6,540 bases of DNA from Prolixibacteraceae bacterium. GTDB lineage: Bacteria > Bacteroidota > Bacteroidia > Bacteroidales > Prolixibacteraceae. Of this stretch, positions 1-5,280 are shown in pieces. The notes below the pieces were generated by a model. The model did not search any database. It worked only from the letters and a program-made list of their open reading frames with translations, and had not been told where the DNA came from. Location of the stretch: NCBI GenBank assembly GCA_014380255.1, contig JACMKG010000242.1:1-6540 (forward strand), in the 5' to 3' direction. Made by a program: the position numbers and the translations under genes. The first letter of the stretch is position 1. Each line of letters starts with the position of its first letter.

Positions 1-558
1 AATATCCAGGCAAAGGCCCATGCGGGCATCCATATCCTTGATTCGTACATAAGCGCTTTCGCAGCTTGGGTATACCAGGTCGCCCGGGCCATGGTTGTGA
101 ATGGCCAGACGGATATTGGTTTCTTTCACTTTCTTTTCGACATAAGGAAGCAAAGCATGCTGAGGCACACCGATAATCATGTTCATGCCCGCTTTACGCG
201 CATACGCAAAGGCGGCATCCACTTCAGCTTCCGATTTCATATAAATAACGCCCCCTGAGCCAAGGTCCACGCCTGCGTCCTTGCATTTCTTCACCACCTC
301 GGCGATTTCGGCATCCGAAGCTGTCAGTTTCAGGTGAAAGTCTTTTAACGAGATGTGTTTTATTCCAAGGCGTTGACATACAGCCAGGGCATCATCGATG
401 TTCATTTTGCGCAGCGTATAGGAAGCCAGTCCCAACTGAAGGGGCAGCGAAACAGGCTTTTTGGCCGGAGCAACAGCTGAGTGAGCCACACCAGGCAGGG
501 CTACAGCAGCCATGCCCAGTCCGGTTAGTTTTAAGAAATTGCGTCTGTTAGCTTGCAT
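1..558 (-). CDS. Secreted TIM-barrel sugar isomerase/epimerase-like protein (AP_endonuc_2 family), 3' end missing
   Basis: The open frame has 186 codons starting at 558 and leaves the window at its left edge, so about a third of a usual 270-300 residue protein is missing. The N-terminus has a twin-arginine-like leader: NRRNFLK at residues 4-10, then a hydrophobic stretch ending in AHSA (25-28), the probable cleavage site, so export to the periplasm is likely. The barrel starts at about residue 40 (LQLGLASYTLRK), and HNHGP at 154-158 and GLCLDI at 181-186 are typical of the xylose-isomerase-like TIM-barrel family, whose members bind a metal and act on sugars or keto-sugars. The start lies 4 bases after the stop of the DUF1080 gene, so the two are one operon. 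Such barrels neighbour DUF1080 proteins in Bacteroidota clusters for 3-keto-glycoside cleavage. The fold is seen clearly; lyase, hydratase or isomerase activity is inference. Confidence 0.85.
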   Translation of the reverse strand, partial: MQANRRNFLKLTGLGMAAVALPGVAHSAVAPAKKPVSLPLQLGLASYTLRKMNIDDALAVCQRLGIKHISLKDFHLKLTASDAEIAEVVKKCKDAGVDLGSGGVIYMKSEAEVDAAFAYARKAGMNMIIGVPQHALLPYVEKKVKETNIRLAIHNHGPGDLVYPSCESAYVRIKDMDARMGLCLDI

Positions 559-562
559 TGTT

Positions 563-1903
563 TTATAGGTTTTTGATTTTAATACTTCTGAATTTCACCT
601 GATCGTTATGATATTGCAGCAGGATAGGCGTTTGTTCAACCATTCCGAAGTCTTTAAAGTCTTTGAATTTGCTTTTGGCAACCAGTTCTTTGAAAGGTTC
701 AGAACCTCTTACGAATTCAACCACTTTTACTCCATTGAGCCAATGTTCGATGCGGTTATCGGCAGTTGCCACGATACGGCCCCTGTTCCATTCACCGGCA
801 GGCTTGGTAAAACGGTCCTGTTTGTCGGCTTTGATCAGGTCGTAGAGAGAAGACATGGTACGGTTACCGTCAATGCCCATTTTGGCATCGGGATGTTTCT
901 TATCATCCAGCACCTGGTATTCGAGGCCTACGGAAGCTCCGCCGTTGCCGATATAATACTTAACGCCACTGTTAGCGCCTTCAGCAAAATTAAATTCAAA
1001 CTGCAAATCAAAAGCAGTAAATTTCTCTTCCGTAACAATATCCACCCCTTTTACCTGAGCTTCCGGGCGACTGGCAACAGCCATCAGCGTTTGTTCTTCT
1101 ACTTTCCAGCCTTCAGCGGGGAACTGATCCTTGTTAACAGCTTTCCAGCCTTTGGTCGTCTGACCGTCGAAGAGCATTTTCCAGCCTTGTTCTTTCTCAG
1201 CCTTGCTAAGGGTATTGGGTAACAGGTTAACTACAAAAACATCGGCTTTTTCGGTAGCTTTTAATCCGGTGGTTTTGATGCGGATATTCTTCCACTTAAT
1301 TTGTTTGCCTGGCTGATCGGTGGCACCAATGGAATGAACCTGCAAAGCGATCAGGCCTGAAGGAGTCGTGTTGTCCAGTACATAAGCGACAGGCACGCCA
1401 TTTAACCAGGTGCGGATGCTGCTTCCGATGCATTCAATGCGATATTTATTCCACTGGTTCAGTTTAAAGGCAGCCTTAGCGGCAGGGTTCAGCTCGTTGG
1501 TATAAAGCCAGCCCCGGCGAGCTTCATCGTAAATGCCACCACTCCATGCACGGGTGGAAGGGTCGACCTCGCATTGGTAACCATGAACGCGACCATTCAT
1601 CACCTCAGGCTTACTGATGCTACGGAATTGGATGCCTGAATTCATATCATTGGCAACAAACAAGTCGAGTTCGAGGATAAAATCACTGTATTCTTTATCC
1701 GTTGCAAGAAAGGAGTTGGGAGTATTTGATACCGTAGTGCCCACAATCTCGCCATTTTCGACTTTATAGTCGGCCTTGCCGTTAAGCTGGTGCCATCCTG
1801 TTAAATCTTTACCATTGAAAAGGCTTTGCCAGCCACCGTTTGACTTGGCTGATACGGCTATAGCTACCAATACGAGTAGCAGGGAAAGCTGAATTTTTCT
1901 CAT
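563..1903 (-). CDS. Secreted protein with two DUF1080 (3-keto-disaccharide hydrolase, PF06439) domains
   Basis: This is a 446-residue protein starting at 1903. The frame stays open up to a further ATG at 1999, but only the 1903 start puts a signal peptide at the N-terminus: MRK, a hydrophobic core (residues 5-17) and AVSA (16-19) before the likely cut. No lipobox cysteine is seen. Two copies of a concanavalin-like sandwich domain follow, about 24-211 and 241-446. Each opens with W..LF(N/D)G....GW and repeats NSG(I/V) (88-91; 311-314), a GY/GLEYQ strand (108; 326) and WLNGV (166-170; 388-392). The copies have diverged strongly. Pfam now names the family 3-keto-disaccharide hydrolase, and work on Bacteroides relatives points to cleavage of 3-keto-glucosides. 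The protein is probably periplasmic or exposed, acting with the TIM-barrel gene 4 bases downstream. One domain may be catalytic and the other carbohydrate-binding; the sequence alone does not say which. Confidence 0.88.
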   Translation of the reverse strand: MRKIQLSLLLVLVAIAVSAKSNGGWQSLFNGKDLTGWHQLNGKADYKVENGEIVGTTVSNTPNSFLATDKEYSDFILELDLFVANDMNSGIQFRSISKPEVMNGRVHGYQCEVDPSTRAWSGGIYDEARRGWLYTNELNPAAKAAFKLNQWNKYRIECIGSSIRTWLNGVPVAYVLDNTTPSGLIALQVHSIGATDQPGKQIKWKNIRIKTTGLKATEKADVFVVNLLPNTLSKAEKEQGWKMLFDGQTTKGWKAVNKDQFPAEGWKVEEQTLMAVASRPEAQVKGVDIVTEEKFTAFDLQFEFNFAEGANSGVKYYIGNGGASVGLEYQVLDDKKHPDAKMGIDGNRTMSSLYDLIKADKQDRFTKPAGEWNRGRIVATADNRIEHWLNGVKVVEFVRGSEPFKELVAKSKFKDFKDFGMVEQTPILLQYHNDQVKFRSIKIKNL

Positions 1904-1954
1904 TGATGTTAGGTTTAAGTTCTGTTTAAAATATTTCCGTGTGCGATAACGGAA

Positions 1955-1962
1955 CAAATTTA
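1955..1962 (-). promoter_or_regulatory. Candidate -7 promoter element for the DUF1080/TIM-barrel operon
   Basis: Read on the minus strand this is TAAATTTG, an exact match to the Bacteroidota -7 consensus TAnnTTTG. Transcription would begin around 1948-1950 and leave a leader of about 45 bases before the ATG at 1903. No clear -33 TTTG was found at the expected distance. The stretch is very AT-rich, so a chance match is possible. If real, it excludes the ATG at 1999. Confidence 0.35.
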
Positions 1963-1985
1963 AAAATTTAAATGATGGATTTGTA

Positions 1986-1999
1986 ATGTTCTTGAACAT
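1986..1999. promoter_or_regulatory. Candidate operator: perfect 6-bp inverted repeat
   Basis: The sequence is ATGTTC-TT-GAACAT, a perfect dyad with a 2-base spacer. It lies about 24-37 bases upstream of the candidate minus-strand -7 element, where a -33 region would be, so it could bind a dimeric regulator of the DUF1080 operon. No regulator gene is in the window. The rest of the 1904-2110 divergent intergenic region is AT-rich, and apart from the sites listed separately nothing else recognisable was seen. Confidence 0.25.
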
Positions 2000-2076
2000 G
2001 TATCAGGAATTTCAACACATATTGGGATTATCTTTAAATTTGAAAATCTATTTTAATAAGCATTGCGTATAAAACT

Positions 2077-2094
2077 ATACCTTTGTGAAGGTAT
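2077..2094. promoter_or_regulatory. Probable autoregulatory operator of the toxin-antitoxin operon
   Basis: This is a perfect 7-bp inverted repeat, ATACCTT-TGTG-AAGGTAT, ending 16 bases before the antitoxin start. It overlaps the candidate -7 promoter element at 2078-2085. A palindrome over the promoter, just ahead of the antitoxin, is where type II toxin-antitoxin operons normally bind their own repressor complex. The dyad is directly visible; binding by the antitoxin is inferred from the arrangement. Confidence 0.5.
2078..2085 (+). promoter_or_regulatory. Candidate -7 promoter element of the toxin-antitoxin operon
   Basis: TACCTTTG matches the Bacteroidota -7 consensus TAnnTTTG exactly. 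Transcription would start near 2090 and give a leader of about 20 bases before the ATG at 2111. The -33 region is weak: only a T-rich run at 2051-2054 is near the expected distance. The element sits inside the inverted repeat at 2077-2094, so a bound repressor would block it. Confidence 0.45.
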
Positions 2095-2110
2095 TTAAAC
2101 CTGAAAGCTC

Positions 2111-2335
2111 ATGAATTTAGAAACAAGAAAGTTAAATATCATTAGCTGGATTTCCCGCTTAGAGGATGAAACAATCATTGATAGGATTGAAAAACTTCAA
2201 TCCTATGGTGAAGATTGGTGGGAAATGATTGATGAAAATGAAAAGGCTCAAATAAAAAATGGAATTCTTCAGGCTGATAGTGGTGATGTTAAAACCTCTG
2301 AAGAAGTATTGTCAAAGTACCGGAAATGGCTTTAA
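2111..2335 (+). CDS. Probable antitoxin of a type II RelE/ParE-type module
   Basis: This is a 74-residue acidic protein directly upstream of, and overlapping by 10 bases, a RelE/ParE-like toxin. Residues 1-30 (LETRKLNIISWISRLEDE and following) look like a helix, with a predicted second helical region around 39-52. The C-terminal part, GILQADSGDVKTSEEVLSKY (51-70), resembles the toxin-facing tail of small Bacteroidota addiction-module components. No clear ribbon-helix-helix or HTH DNA-binding domain is recognised, so operator binding may need the toxin complex or may not occur. The start at 2111 is the first ATG after the candidate promoter and leaves no room for a longer protein. The gene is visibly more AT-rich than the symporter and dehydrogenase genes to its right, which fits acquisition as a small mobile module. 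The assignment rests mostly on gene order, overlap and size; sequence resemblance is moderate. Confidence 0.7.
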   Translation: MNLETRKLNIISWISRLEDETIIDRIEKLQSYGEDWWEMIDENEKAQIKNGILQADSGDVKTSEEVLSKYRKWL

Positions 2336-2619
2336 AAATACTTTGGACCCCGCAGGCTGAAAAGGGATATGATGAAATCATAAATCATTTAGTTGAAAAA
2401 TGGACCGATCGTGAAGTACGAAGTTTCCTTAAAGAGACCAGGCAATTTCTCGATCTCCTTAGCAAAAATCCCCATCTGTTACAACCTTCATCAACTCGAA
2501 AGAATATCTACCGGGGTCCGATTAATCCATTAACAATCGTTACTTATCGCTATAGACCTCAAAAGAAAGTTATTGAATTATTGAATATCCGAGGTGCAAG
2601 GCAAAAGCCTCAGAATTAA
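2326..2619 (+). CDS. RelE/ParE-family toxin
   Basis: This is a 97-residue protein starting inside the end of the antitoxin gene (10-base overlap), which suggests translational coupling. The N-terminus (ALKILWTPQAEKGYDEIINH, 2-21) has the family pattern: a first beta strand, then a helix with the (A)xxxyDEIi motif. A second helix lies around 28-47. The C-terminal half has the expected strands, including IYRGPINPLTIVTYRYRP (61-78) and KVIELLNIRGARQKP (81-95), with basic and Arg residues where this fold carries its active or binding surface. RelE members cleave mRNA in the ribosome and ParE members poison gyrase; the sequence does not decide between them. The length matches a complete member and no frame disruption is seen, so the module is likely intact. 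Confidence 0.82.
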   Translation: MALKILWTPQAEKGYDEIINHLVEKWTDREVRSFLKETRQFLDLLSKNPHLLQPSSTRKNIYRGPINPLTIVTYRYRPQKKVIELLNIRGARQKPQN

Positions 2620-2650
2620 TTCAGACTGAGCGTGATCTTTTCCTTTGATT

Positions 2651-2658
2651 TATGTTTC
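2651..2658 (+). promoter_or_regulatory. Weak candidate -7 element ahead of the symporter gene
   Basis: TATGTTTC matches TAnnTTTG at all fixed positions except the last. It would start transcription around 2665, about a dozen bases before the ATG at 2677. A TTTG at 2643-2646 is too close to serve as the -33 element. The symporter could instead be read through from the toxin gene 57 bases upstream. Confidence 0.2.
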
Positions 2659-2676
2659 CCATCATCAATATGTAGA

Positions 2677-4032
2677 ATGAAGACGACTATATTAATTACT
2701 TATGCATTGGTACTCCTTCTGATAGGTCTTTATTCCTACCTAAAGATTAAAACTCCCTTTGATTATTTCCTGGCGGGAAAGAAGACCGGTGTCTGGCAAA
2801 TATCTGGAAGCCTGCTCGCTACCATCCTGGGAGGGTCGGCCATATTGGGAACGATCGGTTTGGCCGAGAGCCAGTCGTGGGCATCAGCCTGGTATATACT
2901 GGCAGCCAGCCTGGGATTGCTGGGATTGCTGCCCATCGTGAGGAAAGTCTATTCGAAGGGGAAATTCACACTGCCAGAATTGATTGGCCAGTATTACGGG
3001 GAATCAGCGCGCAGGGTAACTTCCCTGATTATTCCCATAGCATGGCTTGGCATTGTTGCCGCCCAGATCATTGCAGGGGCCCAGATACTGGTTAGCTTCT
3101 TCGAATTGACGTATTTCTCCGGAGTAATCCTTACAGGGGTGATATTTATCGTTTACACCTATATTGGCGGTCAGGTATCAGTGATGAAAACAGATATCTT
3201 CCAGTCTTTCTTCATTCTGGGAGGGATAATCCTTACGGCCATCCTGATTCCAGCCGGGCAACTACCTGCTTTACCTTCGTTTGCAGGAAGTTTCCCTTTC
3301 AACGATCATTTTTCGCCGTTCGACCTATTTATCCTCATTCTTACTTTCTCCAGCACCTTTGTGGTAGGGCCGGATATCTATTCGCGCGTCTTTTGTTCCA
3401 AGGACCAGAAGACAGCCTTCAGGAGTGTACTGATTGTTGCCCTTATACTGATTCCATTTGCCTTTGTGCTGGCTTACGTGGGAATGTACGCGGCCACTTT
3501 TCATGCCGGTGCCCAGAACAGTTCGGCACTGGTGAACCTGGCTAATGTTTATTTGCCTGATTGGGCAACCGGGCTGTTGATCGCCGCGCTGATATCCGCG
3601 GTGCTTTCCACCGCATCCACTACCCTGCTGACTACTTCGATGATATTAAGCGAGTTATTCCATAAAGACCTCAATAATCAGCAGTCGTTCAGGCAAACGA
3701 AACTCTTTTTAATCGTTGTTGGCTTGTTAAGTATGCTGATCTCATTGAAAGTCACTTCCATTGTTTCATCCTTGCTGCTGGCCTTATCCTTTTACTCGGG
3801 AGCCTTTATCATACCGATGATAGCAGCCCTTTTTGGCTTGCCGTACAATAAACGATTCAGCATACTGGCCATGCTTTCAGGTGGGGTATTAGCCCTTGTA
3901 GGAAAGCTGATAATGACCTTTGGTCAGCCTGAGATAGGGCAATATGTGCTTATTTCAGGATTTATTATGAATACAATTTTACTTTTTCTACCTTTAGGGA
4001 AATCTAAAGCTTATGAAATCACTGGTACTTGA
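2677..4032 (+). CDS. Sodium:solute symporter (SSS family), 13 transmembrane helices
   Basis: This is a 451-residue integral membrane protein, short but complete for the SSS family. The start at 2677 is preferred over the in-frame ATG at 2632 because it leaves a short outside tail before helix 1, as SSS proteins have. The extra 15 residues would be unusual and would cover the candidate promoter. Thirteen hydrophobic segments can be placed, at about 4-22, 42-62, 70-88, 113-141, 147-163, 173-192, 216-238, 250-273, 296-322, 342-358, 362-387, 394-413 and 421-440. The family loop motif GPDIYSRVF (231-239) is present, as is ISAVLSTASTTLL (306-318), the helix that supplies small and hydroxyl residues to the sodium site. 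It takes up a solute with Na+. The substrate is unknown, but the following dehydrogenase gene overlaps by 20 bases and suggests a polyol, sugar or sugar acid. Confidence 0.88.
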   Translation: MKTTILITYALVLLLIGLYSYLKIKTPFDYFLAGKKTGVWQISGSLLATILGGSAILGTIGLAESQSWASAWYILAASLGLLGLLPIVRKVYSKGKFTLPELIGQYYGESARRVTSLIIPIAWLGIVAAQIIAGAQILVSFFELTYFSGVILTGVIFIVYTYIGGQVSVMKTDIFQSFFILGGIILTAILIPAGQLPALPSFAGSFPFNDHFSPFDLFILILTFSSTFVVGPDIYSRVFCSKDQKTAFRSVLIVALILIPFAFVLAYVGMYAATFHAGAQNSSALVNLANVYLPDWATGLLIAALISAVLSTASTTLLTTSMILSELFHKDLNNQQSFRQTKLFLIVVGLLSMLISLKVTSIVSSLLLALSFYSGAFIIPMIAALFGLPYNKRFSILAMLSGGVLALVGKLIMTFGQPEIGQYVLISGFIMNTILLFLPLGKSKAYEITGT

Positions 4033-5044
4033 AAGATACAATGAATTTACCTTGCAGGACACAGAAGTTCCCGAGGTAAAGAGCGGTTGGGTGCTTATCA
4101 AAGTGAGAGCCTGCGGCATCTGCGGAAGCGATGTTCACGGCATGGACGGAAGCACCGGCAGACGGCAGCCCCCCTTAATTATGGGGCATGAGGCTGCAGG
4201 TACTATCGCTAAACTGGGCGATAAGGTATTGAACTGGAAGGTGGGCGATCGGGTAACTTTTGATTCTACTATTTCATGCGGTGATTGTTATTACTGCAAA
4301 CGAGGCGATATTAACCTATGCGACAACAGGCGTGTGCTGGGCGTTTCATGCAATGAGTACCGCCAGAACGGGGCATTCGCCGAATATGTGACAGTCCCGG
4401 CGCATATCCTCTATGCTATTCCCGACAACATCAGTTTTGAACAGGCAGCCATGATTGAGGCCGTTTCGATTGCCGTACACGCTACCGCCATCAGTTCGGT
4501 TAAGGCCAATGACGCCGCCGTTGTTATAGGCTGCGGCATGATAGGTTTGTTGTGCATACAGGCTTTGAAAGCGGCCGGTTGCGGAAAGCTGATCGTCGTT
4601 GATCAGGTAGAAGAAAAACTAACATTAGCCACCCAATTGGGCGCTGACCTTGCATTGAAATCTGACGATGGTGAGTTAATGAATAAAATACTCCGTGAAA
4701 CAGCATCCCGGGGTGCAGATATAGTATTTGAAGTCGTTGGAATTGACGCTACCGTTAACCTGGCCATTGATTGTGCACGAAAAGGAGGACAGGTTACCCT
4801 GGTTGGCAACTTAGCTCCTGAAGTCAGGTTTCCGCTTCAGAAAGTGGTGACCAGGCAATTGAAGGTACAAGGTTCATGCGCCTCGGCAGGAGAATATCCG
4901 CTGTGCCTGGAACTTATTGCTTCAGGGAAAATAAATGTTGATCAACTCATCAGTGCCACAGCTCCGCTTGAAGAAGGAAACGAATGGTTTCATAGGCTGT
5001 ACAACAAGGAAAGCGGTTTGATGAAAGTGATCTTACGTCCCTGA
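4013..5044 (+). CDS. Zinc-dependent medium-chain alcohol/polyol dehydrogenase
   Basis: This is a complete 343-residue member of the MDR superfamily (GroES-like N-terminal domain, Rossmann fold, C-terminal cap). Catalytic-zinc ligands are recognisable as C37 in CGICGSD (34-40), H59-E60 in MGHE and a glutamate at 149. The four structural-zinc cysteines are C89, C92, C95 and C103. The nucleotide site GCGMIG (173-178) is followed by D197 at the end of the second strand, which favours NAD+ over NADP+. The family oxidises secondary alcohols of polyols and sugars, or threonine. The pattern resembles sorbitol/galactitol-phosphate/threonine dehydrogenase relatives, but the substrate is not resolved. 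The start overlaps the symporter end by 20 bases, so the two are very probably co-translated and this enzyme likely takes the imported solute. No frame damage is seen. The product is expected to be cytoplasmic. Confidence 0.9.
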   Translation: MKSLVLERYNEFTLQDTEVPEVKSGWVLIKVRACGICGSDVHGMDGSTGRRQPPLIMGHEAAGTIAKLGDKVLNWKVGDRVTFDSTISCGDCYYCKRGDINLCDNRRVLGVSCNEYRQNGAFAEYVTVPAHILYAIPDNISFEQAAMIEAVSIAVHATAISSVKANDAAVVIGCGMIGLLCIQALKAAGCGKLIVVDQVEEKLTLATQLGADLALKSDDGELMNKILRETASRGADIVFEVVGIDATVNLAIDCARKGGQVTLVGNLAPEVRFPLQKVVTRQLKVQGSCASAGEYPLCLELIASGKINVDQLISATAPLEEGNEWFHRLYNKESGLMKVILRP

Positions 5045-5131
5045 AACAAGGAAAAAGGCAAAAATAAAAGTAACAAAGTGCCTGAGTGCCTTAGTGCCTT
5101 AGTTGTAAAGTATCAGTCCATCAATCCAAAT

Positions 5132-5166
5132 AAATAAGAAATAAGAAACAAGAAATAAGGAATCAG
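5132..5166 (+). repeat. AAATAAG heptamer tract, five units
   Basis: The five units are AAATAAG, AAATAAG, AAACAAG, AAATAAG and GAATCAG in strict 7-base register, followed by a degenerate GAAGTAA. The tract sits within the left composite block and has no counterpart in the right block, so it was either inserted here or lost there. Confidence 0.85.
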
Positions 5167-5224
5167 GAAGTAAAGACCAAAGCTTCAATCCTTAAATCCA
5201 TCAGAATCTCGGAAGTACGTTTTT

Positions 5225-5232
5225 TACTTTTG
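5225..5232 (+). promoter_or_regulatory. Candidate -7 promoter element inside the repeat, facing the Gfo/Idh/MocA gene
   Basis: TACTTTTG is an exact TAnnTTTG match formed where the TTTTTAC and TTTTGCC heptamers join. Transcription would start at about 5240 and leave a leader of about 40 bases before the ATG at 5281. No -33 TTTG is visible around 5200. The same junction occurs on the minus strand at 6426-6433. Confidence 0.35.
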
Positions 5233-5280
5233 CCTTTTTACTTTTTAGTTGAACTAATTACCTGAACTAAAATAACTACC

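Larger units (their letters stand above)
5050..5248 (+). repeat. Composite 7-bp/8-bp repeat block, left copy
   Basis: The 236-base gap between the two dehydrogenase genes has no gene and is nearly filled by short tandem units. In order: degenerate 7-mers of the GGCAAAA type (5050-5070); three 8-mers AGTGCCT(G/T) (5077-5100); two 8-mers TATCAGTC and CATCAATC (5111-5126); 7-mers AAATAAG (5132-5166); 8-mers TTCAATCC and TTAAATCC (5184-5199); TCAGAATCTCGGAAG (5201-5215); and 7-mers TTTTTAC/TTTTGCC/TTTTTAC/TTTTTAG (5221-5248). Except for the AAATAAG run and the first 7-mers, these modules recur in the same order on the other strand at 6410-6540. The region from 5249 to 5280 is the leader of the next gene and holds two GAACTAA copies (5251, 5264). 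Stops in all frames make it non-coding. Confidence 0.85.

Noticed and set aside
608..1222. A 204-codon open frame on the plus strand opposite the DUF1080 gene
   Set aside because: It lies wholly inside a gene with clear signal peptide and domain motifs on the other strand, and its translation shows no recognisable family. It is best explained as an antisense shadow.
1904..1999. Longer N-terminus for the DUF1080 protein, starting at 1999
   Set aside because: The added 32 residues are basic and aromatic with no family match. They would bury the signal peptide and would span the candidate -7 element and the dyad.
2609..2630. Possible terminator hairpin after the toxin gene
   Set aside because: CTCAG and CTGAG pair over only 5 bases with a 12-base AT-rich loop and no following T-run of note. 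The stem overlaps the toxin stop codon region, so it is too weak to call.
2632..2676. Upstream start for the symporter at 2632
   Set aside because: It would add 15 residues including two cysteines ahead of helix 1, which SSS proteins do not normally have. The start at 2677 fits the family better.
5077..5248. CRISPR-like array
   Set aside because: The units are 7-8 bases long, directly abutting and degenerate, without unique spacers of constant length and without cas genes nearby.
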